64,000 nt of DNA from Stenomitos frigidus ULC18. GTDB lineage: Bacteria; Cyanobacteriota; Cyanobacteriia; Leptolyngbyales; Leptolyngbyaceae. This document shows positions 33,233 to 43,059 of this stretch, one piece after another. Below the pieces are notes generated by a model that had not been told where the DNA came from, made no database searches, and was given only the letters and a program-made list of their open reading frames with translations. The position numbers and the translations under genes are program-made. Numbering within the stretch: position 1 is the first letter of the stretch; each line of letters begins with the position of its first letter. The DNA is taken from NCBI RefSeq assembly GCF_003003795.1, contig NZ_PVWK01000123.1, positions 37,638 to 101,637 on the forward strand. The letters run 5' to 3'.

Positions 33233-33904
33233 TTAGTTCAGCAGCCCCAATTTACGAGCCGCGATCGCAATCTGAATCCGCAAATCTTTATCGGGTTCAT
33301 CGTAAATCCCCAAGGCATCCTGAAGTCTGATCCAGTAATTCCGCACGGTGCGATCACTGACCTGCATGCGGTCAGCGATCGCCTTGTCAGTCAGCCCCTC
33401 CTGAAATTTCAGCGTCAGTACCTCTAGCCATTTGCGGTCAAACTCAGACCGCGATCGCAGCTCTGGCGGCAAGTAAATCGAGCCACGCAGCGCAAAATCT
33501 ACCAGTCGTAGCATCTCGCGAATCGGCAGTGACTTGTCCATTGCTGCAAAGCCACCCTCGTAGGCATTAATCATTGGCTTGAGCTGTACCAGCGGTTTAA
33601 TATTCGTACTCAGCACCACAATGTTAGGTGCGAGCTTACTTTCGATCAGTGTTTTGAGAAACTGAATGCCGACTTCAGCACTCGCGATCGCGTAGGGCTT
33701 CTGGGGGACGCTCAAGTCCAGTACCACTAACGTGGGGTGATAATAGCCGATTTGAGTTTGAGCCGTTTGAATATCTTGTGCTGTAAAAATTTCAGCGGCG
33801 GGATACGTTCGCTTTAAGGCAGGTACTGTACCTTCCAGTATCGCCTCGTGGTCATCAACCACCAAAAAAGTTTGGGTCGCGGCATCGGACGAACTTCGGC
33901 TCAT
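33233..33904 (-). CDS. NarL/FixJ-family response regulator
   Basis: A 224-residue two-domain regulator. The receiver (about 12-140) has F-L-V-V-D-D-H-E, the phosphoacceptor in L-V-V-L-D-L-S-V-P and the later M-D-K-S lysine. The C-terminal GerE/LuxR HTH (about 155-210) has L-K-F-Q-E-G-L-T-D-K-A-I-A-D-R-M-Q-V-S-D-R-T-V-R-N-Y. It lies upstream of the CHASE2 kinase gene, same strand, 385 bases apart, and is the probable partner. Two adjacent ATG codons (33907, 33904) are possible; AGGTG suits the inner one. Targets unknown. Confidence 0.88.
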   Translation of the reverse strand: MSRSSSDAATQTFLVVDDHEAILEGTVPALKRTYPAAEIFTAQDIQTAQTQIGYYHPTLVVLDLSVPQKPYAIASAEVGIQFLKTLIESKLAPNIVVLSTNIKPLVQLKPMINAYEGGFAAMDKSLPIREMLRLVDFALRGSIYLPPELRSRSEFDRKWLEVLTLKFQEGLTDKAIADRMQVSDRTVRNYWIRLQDALGIYDEPDKDLRIQIAIAARKLGLLN

Positions 33905-34164
33905 CATTCACACCTGCATGAATCTAGTCTTGCTATCAGTTCATTCAGTCTGCGTTGGAAAAGCAAAGATTACGCTTAGTCGCCAGGCCTAGTAAGCCGA
34001 GCAGACAACAAGCGGATCGATGACCGTTACTGACCAAATCCCTCATCCGACAATGGCAGTCTTTGTAGCTATCGTACTTGAAAGCAGTGATGCAAGCACG
34101 CTCTAGTCGTAATCGAATTAATACAGTTGTAGCGTGTAGTCAGCGTCAATGCGGAAGGTGCGCC

Positions 34165-34200
34165 AAAAAATAAGAGTGGGCAGAAATATCTGTCCACTCT
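34165..34200 (-). terminator. Terminator of the pilin gene
   Basis: On the reverse strand AGAGTGGACAG pairs with CTGCCCACTCT (one mismatch, 34173-34200) around ATATTT, followed by TTATTTTTT (34165-34172). It lies 65 bases after the pilin stop and fits a factor-independent terminator. The rest of the spacer up to 33908 shows no gene. Confidence 0.8.
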
Positions 34201-34264
34201 GTGTCTCTTTTAAGTTGAACTAGAGTAAGGGAAAGCTCCCCAGAATAGCTCAGTGGGCAAGCAA

Positions 34265-34807
34265 TTACTTCCCTAGATCTTGAAAGACTGTGCCATCACA
34301 AACAGGCCCTGTGAGTGTGCTGAAAGTAACTTTAGTGGCATCACCCGCAGTAGGTTTAACGGATTGGCAAAGAACCGCCAGAGTCGTTGCTTCACCAGTG
34401 GTAGCGCCTGTTGTAAAACCAACACCAACACCACCAGTATGAGCTCTCAATGTGGTGGTAAATTTGGGATAAGACGTGTTGGCGACTTGCTTGTCCGTTT
34501 GACCAACGATCGCGTAGGTGTAGTTGGTTGTATCGGTTTTGATACCAAGACCCAGCAGGGATACGTCGCTCGAGAAGGTATTCTTCTCAAGATAGTAAGC
34601 CTGTTGTGAACGGTTCATGGAGCCGATGTACTGTTTGGATTCTGATTCCTTCGCCTTGTTTGCCTGGTTCAGGAAGGAAGGCAGCGCGATCGCAGACAGA
34701 ATACCGATAATGATGATAACAACCAGCAGTTCGATCAGGGTGAAGCCTTTCTCTTGCTTCTTCGCGATCAGGTGTTGCAGGAACTTAGCTTGAAAATCAG
34801 ACTTCAT
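34265..34807 (-). CDS. pilA: Type IV pilin-like prepilin
   Basis: A 180-residue prepilin. The leader ends K-K-Q-E-K-G followed by F-T-L-I-E-L-L-V-V-I-I-I-I-G-I-L-S-A-I-A-L-P-S-F: the PilD cleavage site after Gly21, with Phe+1 and Glu+5 of the mature protein, then the hydrophobic assembly helix. The C-terminal part has two cysteines (V-L-C-Q-S and G-P-V-C-D-G) as in cyanobacterial PilA major-pilin types with a D-region. Thr/Ser-rich sequence could carry O-glycans. AAGGAGA lies 8 bases before the ATG. Single gene, divergent from the OGT-type gene at 35229. Could be a minor pilin. Confidence 0.9.
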   Translation of the reverse strand: MKSDFQAKFLQHLIAKKQEKGFTLIELLVVIIIIGILSAIALPSFLNQANKAKESESKQYIGSMNRSQQAYYLEKNTFSSDVSLLGLGIKTDTTNYTYAIVGQTDKQVANTSYPKFTTTLRAHTGGVGVGFTTGATTGEATTLAVLCQSVKPTAGDATKVTFSTLTGPVCDGTVFQDLGK

Positions 34808-35228
34808 GAGAGGGTCTCCTTAAAGGTGCGGGGTTGGTGGTTCTAACTCCTGAACCTAACGTACCCCCCCAACTCCAGTTTCATATCACCATCGACTATT
34901 TTTTTGGGAAAATGAGTTGAGCGGTTGTTTTGATCTGCCTTTAAAGCAAAGATGGCAAGGGCTTTCAGATGGGTTGACGCAGAAGCTGGAGTACTCACGA
35001 CTAGATATCGTTTGACCATTCATGTAGTGTCCAGAACCCAATTTCTCTAAACCTAGCGTGTTAAAGAACGTGCACGTTTGGTCTCGATCGGGCAGGATGG
35101 TTGCTCTGATTAGCGTTGTGCACGATCGCAGCAACTTGGGCAAGATGGAGGGGAGCACTTTTACAAAACGACCTGCAAAATGAGCCTAGAAAGGCTTGTC
35201 GCTAACCTGATTGATTTGAGTGAGCTAA
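34808..35228. other. Divergent upstream region between pilin and glycosyltransferase genes
   Basis: 421 bases with no credible gene. It must contain the pilin promoter (reverse) and that of the gene at 35229 (forward). A run of seven C (34864-34870) and an A/T-rich block (34890-34915) are the only visible features. Divergent regulation of the two flanking genes is possible. Confidence 0.4.
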
Positions 35229-38200
35229 ATGGACATTCAGCAGTTTGTTGCACATCTGTCTCTGCTTGAGCAAAACTGGCAAAACTCACCGCTAAACTCG
35301 CTTGAGCCTCAGTTTCATCGGTTATTGGAGCAAACGGCGTCGTTGACAAGCGCGCCAATGCTGCGCCTGCTCAACGACGCTACCAGCGCTTTAGCGCCGG
35401 GAGAAGTTTACTGCGAAGTGGGTTGCCAGCAAGGAATCAATCTGATTGGCGCACTGCTTCATCAACCGCAGTGCATGGCTTATGCCGTTGAAGATGTAAC
35501 CAGACCTAATTTTAGGCAAGCGAGCATTGATTGCCTGTTCGAGAATCTGACCGCCTTTGGGCTAGAAGAACAGGTGCTTTTTTGCGGTCAATCGTGCGAA
35601 GAATTTTTCGCTGAGCTGAGGGAGTTGGGTTCAGACGATCGGATTGGTGTTTATGTTTACTGCGGCGAAACGGATTATCGATCGCAAATGCTGGGGCTGA
35701 TGCTGGCGCAGTCGTTTCTTGCCGATCAGTCAGTGGTGCTCATCAGTCAGGGGGCGCTAAACACTGTTCGACAGGCAACATGGGATTTTTTAGCGGCTTA
35801 TCCGCAGGCAAGACTGTTGCATGACCCATTGAATGAGACCCAAAACCAATTGACCGAGGACGATTTGCATCAGCAAGATTGGCTCCTTTTAAGTTGGGAT
35901 GCCAGCCAGCCTCGCGCTCAAGACGAGTTTGATTGGCAGCACTATCGCGATCGCGTAGTGATTGATGCCCTTTGCCAACTTCTAGTGCAGCAGCCGATCG
36001 ACCATGAAACCTTACGCAAAGAAGCCGTACAACTCCATCTTGAGGGACAGCTAACGGAAGCAGAACAGCGCTATCGAACGATTCTGGAGTGCGATCAGCA
36101 AAATGCTGAGATCTGGTTTAACTTGGGCATGCTTTACCATCTTGCCGAAAACAACGCCGCTGCACTTGAGGCCTTGCAGCAGTCGCTCACACTACAGCCA
36201 AAGAATGCTCTGGCATACCATATTAGTGGACTGGTGCTAGAACGAATGGATCGTCTTTCGGAGGCGGTCGCGGCCTATCAGCAGGCGATCGCGCTGGATG
36301 CAGCCTATATTGATACGCTCTACCGCTTGGGCAATCTTTTGGTTCAAAACGGGGCCTTTAGCCAGGCAGAAGCACTCTTTCGGCAGGCGATTGCGGTGGC
36401 ACCCAACGAGTTTACTGGACATCTCAGTTTGGGTGATGCGCTCATGGCACAGCAAAAGCCTGAATCCGCTACCGTCGCCTATCGGCAAGCGTTGATGCTC
36501 AAGCAGCGGGATCCTGACATCCTACAGAAAATCGGCGAGGCATATGCTGCCGCCGGAGATTCTGCCAACGCGCATAACTATTTTGCCCATGCGTTTAATC
36601 GTGCTGGCAACCCTGAAGCCGCGATCGAGGCATTTCAGTCTTCGCTTGCTCTTGCGGCAGGAACGGTACATGACTATCTCACCCTGGGCGATTGCTACCA
36701 GTTGTGTGGACAACTGGTAGCAGCCATTGACTGCATTTACGCTGCCGCAAATCTGGAACCAGACGATCCCTTTTTACAGGTTTTACCACAACTGGTTCTA
36801 CCGCCGCTTTATCGAAGCGTGGAGGAGATGTCCACGTACTATCAGCGGTTTAAAACGGGTCTCACGATCGCCAAACAGCACGTTGAGTGGGCAGAGGCTC
36901 GGCAGGAGACCATTAGCTTCAAAAGTATCCCGATTCTCGGAACGTTTTATCTGGCTTATCAAGCTGTTAACGTTCGGGATTTGCAGGCACTTTATGGTCA
37001 ACTGCTACAGCGGGCTATGCGTGCGAGTCACCCCAATTGGTTAACCCCTTTAGCCATGCCGCCAATCCCGGAGGGAGGCAAAATCCGGATCGGTTATCTG
37101 GCTGATTCAATGGGGACTAATAGTATGTCCCACTGGGCATTGGGATGGTTGCAGCACCATGATCGCAGTCGCTTTGAGATTTATTGCTATAACACAGGGT
37201 CTACGAGCAATCGTCGTACAGAGCAATTTAAGGCGTTGAGTGACGTCTATCGCTACATCCCAAACGACCTGCAAGCGCTTGGTCAACAACTGTTAGCCGA
37301 TAACTTACATATTCTGGTGTTTTTGGCGATCGGGACCCACAAGCCAACGGCAATGACTGCCTGTCTGCGCTTAGCTCCAGTACAGTGCAGCACCTGGGGG
37401 CATCCTGTCACATCTGGCATTCCGACGATCGACTATTATCTGTCAGGCGCATTGATCGAGCCAGATAACGCTCAGGAGCACTATACAGAAAGGCTCATTC
37501 GGCTACCCAATCTGGGCATTAGCTATCCTCAGCCCATTATTCCGGCACCAACAAAAACTCGTGCTGACTTTGGGATTGACGCCCAGGCTGTGCTCTATAT
37601 GTCGTGTCAGATGCTGATCAAATATTTGCCTCAGCACGACGGTCTCTTTGCCGCGATCGCCCAACGTGTACCACAGGCAAAATTTGTCTTTATCATCCGG
37701 TCAACCGTCACACACCGTTCAAGTCGAAGTTTAGAACATCAGTTTCGGCAGCGTCTACAGCAAGCGTTTGTAGCAGTGGGGTTGGACAGCGACGATTATT
37801 GCGTTTTTCTGCCAGGACAAAATTGGGAAGACTACACCAGCTTATTACTGGATGCCGATGTCTTTCTGGATACGCCTGACTTTTCGGGTGGCCACACGAC
37901 TTTTGACGCGATCGCCTGCAATCTGCCTATTGTTAGTCATGCAGGAGAATTTATGCGGGGTCGCCAGTCGTGCGGCATGCTCACCATGATGGGAATCACT
38001 GAAACGATCGCCCAAAATGAAGCAGAGTATGTTGAGATTGCGGTACGCCTTGGCTTGAAGCCAGAATGGAGACAGGCGATCGCACAACAAATGAGCGAAC
38101 GGCAGCATCGTCTTTTCAATGATACCGACTGCGTGAGGGGTTTGGAGCAGTTTTACCAGCAAGTGGTCGCTACAAAATTAGCGCAACAGCACGTAGGCTC

Positions 38201-38780
38201 TGCCGCCGCAATGATAAGCGAAACCCAGACTGTCACCGCCACGAAGTTAGTGCTGCACGTCGGCTGTGAGCATTATAACCCTGCAGCGCTACCAGAACCG
38301 TTACGCACTCCAGATTGGCGAGAAGTACGGCTAGATATTGATCCAAGCGTGAAGCCAGATCTGATCGGCTCCATGACTGACATGAGTGCCGTTCTGAATG
38401 AGTCAGTTGATGCTGTTTATTCCTCTCATAACCTGAAGCACCTTTACGCTCATGAAGTGCCAATTGCACTGGCGGAGTTTTATCGTGTCTTGAAACCAGG
38501 TGGCTTTGTGCTGATCACGCTGCCAGATATTCAAGCGGTGGCACAGCACGTGGCGCAAGGCAACTTAGAGGAACCACTTTACGGTTCATCCGTTGGTCCG
38601 AGCAGCGCGATCGATATTCTTTATGGTTGGCGGACGGCGATCGCCAATGGAAACCACTCTATGGCTCATCGCACGGCTTTCACAGCCAAGACGTTGTGCC
38701 AAAAGCTGGAGCAAACAGGCTTTCATCAGCTTGAAAGTTATACAGACAGACTCAATCTTTGGGCAAAGGGCTACAAGTAG
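35229..38780 (+). CDS. Multidomain MTase - TPR - OGT-like glycosyltransferase - MTase protein
   Basis: An 1183-residue protein of four parts. Residues 1-235: a methyltransferase-like Rossmann domain (E-V-G-C-Q-Q-G-I-N-L-I-G). Residues about 260-530: tetratricopeptide repeats (A-E-I-W-F-N-L-G-M-L-Y-H-L-A and five or more following). Residues about 615-985: a GT41 SPINDLY/OGT-type domain (I-R-I-G-Y-L-A-D-S, W-G-H-P-V-T-S-G-I-P-T-I-D-Y-Y-L-S, F-L-D-T-P-D-F-S-G-G-H-T-T-F-D-A). Residues about 1006-1183: a second class I methyltransferase (L-H-V-G-C, Y-R-V-L-K-P-G-G-F-V-L-I-T-L-P-D). GT41 domains attach sugars to Ser/Thr of proteins. Neighbouring pilin is a possible substrate; this is inference. 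Confidence 0.87.
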   Translation: MDIQQFVAHLSLLEQNWQNSPLNSLEPQFHRLLEQTASLTSAPMLRLLNDATSALAPGEVYCEVGCQQGINLIGALLHQPQCMAYAVEDVTRPNFRQASIDCLFENLTAFGLEEQVLFCGQSCEEFFAELRELGSDDRIGVYVYCGETDYRSQMLGLMLAQSFLADQSVVLISQGALNTVRQATWDFLAAYPQARLLHDPLNETQNQLTEDDLHQQDWLLLSWDASQPRAQDEFDWQHYRDRVVIDALCQLLVQQPIDHETLRKEAVQLHLEGQLTEAEQRYRTILECDQQNAEIWFNLGMLYHLAENNAAALEALQQSLTLQPKNALAYHISGLVLERMDRLSEAVAAYQQAIALDAAYIDTLYRLGNLLVQNGAFSQAEALFRQAIAVAPNEFTGHLSLGDALMAQQKPESATVAYRQALMLKQRDPDILQKIGEAYAAAGDSANAHNYFAHAFNRAGNPEAAIEAFQSSLALAAGTVHDYLTLGDCYQLCGQLVAAIDCIYAAANLEPDDPFLQVLPQLVLPPLYRSVEEMSTYYQRFKTGLTIAKQHVEWAEARQETISFKSIPILGTFYLAYQAVNVRDLQALYGQLLQRAMRASHPNWLTPLAMPPIPEGGKIRIGYLADSMGTNSMSHWALGWLQHHDRSRFEIYCYNTGSTSNRRTEQFKALSDVYRYIPNDLQALGQQLLADNLHILVFLAIGTHKPTAMTACLRLAPVQCSTWGHPVTSGIPTIDYYLSGALIEPDNAQEHYTERLIRLPNLGISYPQPIIPAPTKTRADFGIDAQAVLYMSCQMLIKYLPQHDGLFAAIAQRVPQAKFVFIIRSTVTHRSSRSLEHQFRQRLQQAFVAVGLDSDDYCVFLPGQNWEDYTSLLLDADVFLDTPDFSGGHTTFDAIACNLPIVSHAGEFMRGRQSCGMLTMMGITETIAQNEAEYVEIAVRLGLKPEWRQAIAQQMSERQHRLFNDTDCVRGLEQFYQQVVATKLAQQHVGSAAAMISETQTVTATKLVLHVGCEHYNPAALPEPLRTPDWREVRLDIDPSVKPDLIGSMTDMSAVLNESVDAVYSSHNLKHLYAHEVPIALAEFYRVLKPGGFVLITLPDIQAVAQHVAQGNLEEPLYGSSVGPSSAIDILYGWRTAIANGNHSMAHRTAFTAKTLCQKLEQTGFHQLESYTDRLNLWAKGYK

Positions 38781-38950
38781 GCCATAGGTAGCTGCCAAAA
38801 TCCTTTGCTCGACAGTCTCATTATTGAAGCCGAGTCGGCAGCATCTTTAAGGATGTTATTTAGGCACGCAGAAGGGTGAGCAGACAGGGGTTCCCATCCA
38901 ATCCCGATCGCGCTATACTATCCGTAGTCGTTATGAGTTTGTATAGGCCA

Positions 38951-40318
38951 ATGACCACACCCACGATCGAAAATGTAGTGATTATCGGCTCCGGCCCAGC
39001 CGGGTATACAGCCGCTATTTATGCTGCTCGCGCCAACTTAAAGCCTTTTATGTTTGAGGGTTACCAGGCAGGTGGCTTGCCCGGTGGACAGCTCATGACA
39101 ACCACCGAGGTCGAAAACTTTCCTGGCTTTCCAGAAGGCATCACCGGGCCACAGTTGATGGACCGCATGAAAGCGCAGGCAATCCGCTGGGGCGCAGAAT
39201 TGGTGACTGAAGACGTCACGTTTGTCGATTTCAGCCAACGCCCGTTTGTGATCCGCTCCGACGAACGAGAAGTGAAAGCACACAGCGTGGTGATTGCCAC
39301 GGGCGCAACAGCAAAGCGACTCGGATTGCCCTGTGAACAGCAGTTTTGGAGTCGGGGCATCTCTGCCTGCGCGATTTGTGATGGCGCAACACCGATTTTC
39401 CGTTCGGCAGAGCTGGCAGTTGTAGGCGGTGGCGACTCCGCAGCAGAAGAATCAATCTACTTGACCAAGTATGGTTCTCATGTGCACATGCTGGTGCGAA
39501 GCGAAAAGATGCGTGCCAGTAAAGCGATGCAAGATCGGGTCTTGAACAATCCCAAAATCACGTTGCACTGGAATACCGATATCCTGGACGTTTTTGGCGA
39601 AGCAGACCACATGAAGGGCGTCAAAATCAAAGACACGAAGACGGGTGAAGAAAGTGAACTGCACGTTAAAGGCTTGTTCTACGCGATCGGGCACACACCC
39701 AACACATCCCTCTTCAAAGGGCAGCTAGACCTCGATGATGTGGGCTATATCGTTACCAAGCACGGGTCCGTCGAAACCAGCGTTGAGGGCGTTTTCACCG
39801 CAGGTGATGTGCAAGACCACGAGTTTCGTCAAGCCATCACCGCAGCCGGCACAGGCTGTATGTCTGCGATGCTGGCAGAACGGTGGCTTTCTGCCCATAA
39901 TCTGATCCAGGAATTTCACCAAACTGACTCTGAAAAACCAGCTGAAGAGCCAGCCGCGAAGAAGACGGAAGCAGAGCAGGAAACGGAATTTAGCGTGGAG
40001 CGGACTCGTCATGAAGGCGGCTATGCATTGCGGAAGCTTTACCACGACAGCGATCGCTTGATTGTGGTCAAATATGCGTCACCCCAATGCGGTCCCTGCC
40101 ACACGCTCAAGCCGATTCTCAATAAGGTTGTGGATGAATTTGATGGCAAAATCCACTACATCGAAATCGACATTGAGCAAGATCCAGAGATTGCTGAAGC
40201 TGCTGGCGTAGTAGGCACACCGACGATTCAGTTCTTCAAAGACAAAGATAAAGTGGCAGAAATGAAAGGCGTAAAGCCCAAGAGCCAATATCGGGAGACG
40301 ATCGCATCCTACCTATAG
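38951..40318 (+). CDS. ntrC: NADPH-thioredoxin reductase with C-terminal thioredoxin (NTRC)
   Basis: A 455-residue bifunctional enzyme. The reductase part has the FAD motif [12 protein letters not shown], the redox pair Cys140-A-I-Cys143-D-G and the NADPH motif [11 protein letters not shown]; a charged linker (about 325-355) leads to thioredoxin with Cys380-G-P-Cys383. NTRC uses NADPH to reduce 2-Cys peroxiredoxin and other targets and is typical of chloroplasts and some cyanobacteria; it is distinct from the nitrogen regulator also called NtrC. ATG 38951 starts [12 protein letters not shown]; upstream in-frame ATGs at 38876 and 38933 are less family-like. Length fits. Confidence 0.93.
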   Translation: MTTPTIENVVIIGSGPAGYTAAIYAARANLKPFMFEGYQAGGLPGGQLMTTTEVENFPGFPEGITGPQLMDRMKAQAIRWGAELVTEDVTFVDFSQRPFVIRSDEREVKAHSVVIATGATAKRLGLPCEQQFWSRGISACAICDGATPIFRSAELAVVGGGDSAAEESIYLTKYGSHVHMLVRSEKMRASKAMQDRVLNNPKITLHWNTDILDVFGEADHMKGVKIKDTKTGEESELHVKGLFYAIGHTPNTSLFKGQLDLDDVGYIVTKHGSVETSVEGVFTAGDVQDHEFRQAITAAGTGCMSAMLAERWLSAHNLIQEFHQTDSEKPAEEPAAKKTEAEQETEFSVERTRHEGGYALRKLYHDSDRLIVVKYASPQCGPCHTLKPILNKVVDEFDGKIHYIEIDIEQDPEIAEAAGVVGTPTIQFFKDKDKVAEMKGVKPKSQYRETIASYL

Positions 40319-40378
40319 TGGTCTGTTGGTGTTTCAACTCTGTTGGATTTAGGACATTTTAGCGAACAAAGCCCTTAA

Positions 40379-40435
40379 GGGCAGGTTTGACCATAAAGCT
40401 AGCAACTGGAGCCAAGACGCTGGTCAAACCTGCCC
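40379..40435. repeat. Long inverted repeat between convergent genes
   Basis: GGGCAGGTTTGACC (40379-40392) and GGTCAAACCTGCCC (40422-40435) are perfect 14-bp arms around 29 bases. It lies between the convergent NTRC and REC-GAF genes and could act as a bidirectional transcription stop; it also belongs to the dispersed palindrome class. Confidence 0.75.
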
Positions 40436-40515
40436 CTACCCAACAGTAAATGTTTAGTTAGAACGCTCTGAATCTCCGTAGAGAGCTTCCAGAAGACTCT
40501 CTACAGGGATTCGTT

Positions 40516-41472
40516 CTATGCGACTGGACGGTAATAACGGGTACAGGTCAACGCTAGTGCAACTTGCTGCGCGGAGAGGTGTAGCAGCACCAGTTCATCT
40601 TCCCGCAGCGTTGAGGGTCGATACCACTGCAAGGACAACACCGCGAGGACTTCATCCCGATAGATAATGGGAATCAGTAAATGCGCCTGTACGCCAGACG
40701 CCACATAATGCTCGATCGCGGCAAGGTCAGTATCAGCCGGAATATTAACCGCGACCTGAGTGGTCTGGGCGGCGATCGCTTGCTTCACGAGAGGATCGTG
40801 CTCTAGCCAGTGCTCTAGCGTGCCATTGGCGCTGTATGTACCTTGAGTCGCTACGAGATGGTTGCCTTCTACCACTTGGAGAACACAGCCGTCTGCCTGA
40901 AAGTTTTTGCCAAAGGCAGTCGCGATCGGCGTTAGGCTTTGCTCTAAACTGGTTGACTCTTGAGCCGTGCGCACAATGGCAGACAGTAAAGCCGTTTGCG
41001 CTTGCGATCGTCGAAGCTCTTCCGTCCGTTGCTTCAGCAGGTCGTAGGTTTCAGCCGCGCGTTGCACAACCGCTTTCAGTTCACCTGGGTCCCACGGTTT
41101 TGTAATGTACTTATAAACCTGTCCAGAATTAATCGCCTCTACCAGATCCTCGACATCAGTGAAGCCTGTGAGGATAATCCGCATGGTGTCCGGAAACTGT
41201 GGCACCGTGCGGCTGAGAAATTCAGTGCCTTTCATCTCTGGCATCCGTTGGTCGGAGATGATGACAGCAACTTCGCCTTCAGACTCCAATAGTTCCAGCG
41301 CACGCACGCCGCTTTCTGCTTTCAGCACCTGAAAATCTCGCCGAAACGTACGGTAGAGCAAATCAAGATTATCTGGCTCGTCATCCACCACCAGCATTTT
41401 TGCCTTCTTGGTTCGATCCAGACCTGCTAGCTGGCGGTTAATGGTATCAAGCTCAGGCATGGCGTAGTCCAT
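40516..41472 (-). CDS. Response regulator with GAF domain
   Basis: A 318-residue regulator. The receiver (about 25-140) has M-L-V-V-D-D-E-P-D-N-L-D, the phosphoacceptor in V-I-I-S-D-Q-R-M-P-E-M, and I-L-T-G-F-T-D and Y-I-T-K-P-W. A short coiled coil follows (L-L-K-Q-R-T-E-E-L-R-R-S-Q), then a GAF domain (about 165-310). It lacks an output HTH or enzymatic domain, so it probably acts through protein contact. The S-D-Q-R-M-P type is common in cyanobacterial and RpfG-like regulators. ATG 41472 is preceded by AAAGGAG; a TTG at 41496 overlaps that site. No kinase is adjacent. Confidence 0.85.
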   Translation of the reverse strand: MDYAMPELDTINRQLAGLDRTKKAKMLVVDDEPDNLDLLYRTFRRDFQVLKAESGVRALELLESEGEVAVIISDQRMPEMKGTEFLSRTVPQFPDTMRIILTGFTDVEDLVEAINSGQVYKYITKPWDPGELKAVVQRAAETYDLLKQRTEELRRSQAQTALLSAIVRTAQESTSLEQSLTPIATAFGKNFQADGCVLQVVEGNHLVATQGTYSANGTLEHWLEHDPLVKQAIAAQTTQVAVNIPADTDLAAIEHYVASGVQAHLLIPIIYRDEVLAVLSLQWYRPSTLREDELVLLHLSAQQVALALTCTRYYRPVA

Positions 41473-41797
41473 AGTTACAGTAAGCTCCTTTGGCAATGCC
41501 CGAGGGTAGAGTCTCTAGGGCAGTGCATGATCACAACACAGAAGGACATCAACACAATCAGGCCACCAAGCAGGAACGTTTGACGGTCGATTCAACACTC
41601 TAGTAACGAGTATATGGGCTTGCTGAGAATCCTAACCCAGCGAGACTGAATCAAGTTGAACTGTGCTGATGACACAGCTGTGATCTAGTGTTGCCAATTT
41701 CGTCGCGTTTCTAACTGATCATCCAAAAAAACGTTGCCCGATCGCACACTATCCAGCAGACAAGCTTGGTCTCAGAAAACCAATCGCACCCATATGG
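41473..41797. other. Intergenic region, nothing recognised
   Basis: 325 bases upstream of the REC-GAF gene. No gene, hairpin or repeat stands out; a promoter for the REC-GAF gene should lie near its left end. Confidence 0.35.
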
Positions 41798-41980
41798 CTA
41801 GCTCAAGCGCGATGAGTTCTCCTCAGACGGATCGTTCTGGTTCCACACAAGCCGATCGTAATGCGCGATCGAAATCAGCCCTGCTCCCACCAGCAATGCA
41901 GCCGCGATCGCCAAAACCGGAGACAAAACGGGCAAAAACCAACGAGCGCGATCGTTCACAAGCAACAGAGCCGCCTTCAT
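41798..41980 (-). CDS. Possible small single-pass membrane protein
   Basis: A 60-residue frame, MKAALLLVNDRARWFLPVLS then P-V-L-A-I-A-A-A-L-L-V-G-A-G-L-I-S-I, with one clear transmembrane stretch (about 15-38) and a polar tail. No relative is recognised. Ribosome site is weak. The composition looks protein-like, but without homologues it is only a candidate. Confidence 0.3.
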   Translation of the reverse strand: MKAALLLVNDRARWFLPVLSPVLAIAAALLVGAGLISIAHYDRLVWNQNDPSEENSSRLS

Positions 41981-42075
41981 CAAACAATGACATGCATACT
42001 ACCTCATGTTGCGCTCTGCTCACTGTGTCCAGCGATAGCGAATGGTTCACCCATGCGGGTTTTGCATGCCAAGAC

Positions 42076-42777
42076 CTAGAGATCGATTGCCAAATACCCC
42101 TGCAATTGCTGATTACGCTTTACTGTTAAGCGGGTGAGACACTGATTGCGCGCTGCATTGCTGCCGCCACTTGCCTCAAACCCACAGGCAGAGTCGCGGA
42201 AGGCGATCCAGGCAAATTCAGCGGTTTCGAGTTTACGCTTGCGGTTGGTCTCTAGGTTTTGCCGAAGCTGCTGGTAAAGCTGGTTCAGTCGTCGATCGGC
42301 GGATTGATAGCCACCGACACTTGCGGGACTTCTTCCGGCTAAGTAAGCGTTTAGGTCAGCGGTTCGCTGTTGTGTCACCTGATCCTTACAACCTCCAATG
42401 AGCATGGGCTGCATTGAGCCGCCTTCTGCCTCACTGCCATAAAAATCGCATTCAGTATCCCGAAACGTAATCCAGCGCAGTTGAGCATCCGTCAGCTTTT
42501 GGCGACGCGTAGCTGAAAGCTTGGGTACTAAGGCTTGATAGGCACGATTTAAGGCGCGATCGGCCTTCTCGTAACCCAGTCCGGCGCAGAAGTTCATCTC
42601 TGCCTGGTTCATCTCTGCCTGCGTTTGAGCATCATTGCAATTTGACTTCTGTGCCAGCAATTGGGCGGCGGCTGGGCTAGTGGTGAGAAACGGACTGGCG
42701 ATCGCAATGCCAGTAAGCGCACCCAAGGCTGTAGATACGAACCGAGTAGACATGAAGCGATCGAGCAACGTTGGCAT
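42076..42777 (-). CDS. Secreted protein with two LprI-like (DUF1311) domains
   Basis: A 233-residue exported protein. A signal sequence (VSTALGALTGIAIASPFLTT, ending ...PAAAQ) precedes two LprI/DUF1311-type repeats: first C-N-D-A-Q-T-Q-A-E-M-N then A-Q-L-R-W-I-T-F-R-D-T-E-C, second A-D-R-R-L-N-Q-L-Y-Q-Q-L then A-E-F-A-W-I-A-F-R-D-S-A-C-G-F. LprI relatives inhibit lysozyme in some bacteria; here the role is open. The Q-A-E-M-N-Q-A-E-M-N run shows a recent 12-base tandem duplication in the first motif. Start choice among 42792, 42777 and 42753 is uncertain. Confidence 0.82.
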   Translation of the reverse strand: MPTLLDRFMSTRFVSTALGALTGIAIASPFLTTSPAAAQLLAQKSNCNDAQTQAEMNQAEMNFCAGLGYEKADRALNRAYQALVPKLSATRRQKLTDAQLRWITFRDTECDFYGSEAEGGSMQPMLIGGCKDQVTQQRTADLNAYLAGRSPASVGGYQSADRRLNQLYQQLRQNLETNRKRKLETAEFAWIAFRDSACGFEASGGSNAARNQCLTRLTVKRNQQLQGYLAIDL

Positions 42778-42859
42778 AAGATTTTGACACAATGGCCTGC
42801 AATGGTTTGTAGCTCTAACACACGCCTTCAGCGAATCAGGGATCCATTCTGGAGCGAGC

Positions 42860-42901
42860 GTGATCCCCGATCGCGTAATTATGATCCCCGATCGCGTAAA
42901 G
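42860..42901. repeat. Tandem 20-bp direct repeat with HIP1-like core
   Basis: TGATCCCCGATCGCGTAA occurs twice (about 42861 and 42883) with short joins. It lies 160 bases before the nitrilase gene and could be a protein-binding site, but may simply be a local duplication. Confidence 0.55.
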
Positions 42902-43059
42902 AGATGTGTGCAGGCAGCAATTCTGAATCATTGCGGGTCAAACCTGGTTTTAAATAGTAATTAGAGGTTTCGGCAAATTGGAGGAACCCACGACCAAACG
43001 CGGTTACACTCCAATAAGTCTAAGAACCGATGATTTTAGCTGCGATTTGAGTTGAGCCT

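Noticed and set aside
34886..35158. 90-codon reverse-strand frame upstream of the pilin gene
   Set aside because: No family resemblance, no ribosome site, and it fills a region expected to hold divergent promoters.
41734..42129. 131-codon forward frame between the REC-GAF and LprI-like genes
   Set aside because: Ser/Arg/Pro-rich translation without motifs that partly lies antisense to the LprI-like gene.
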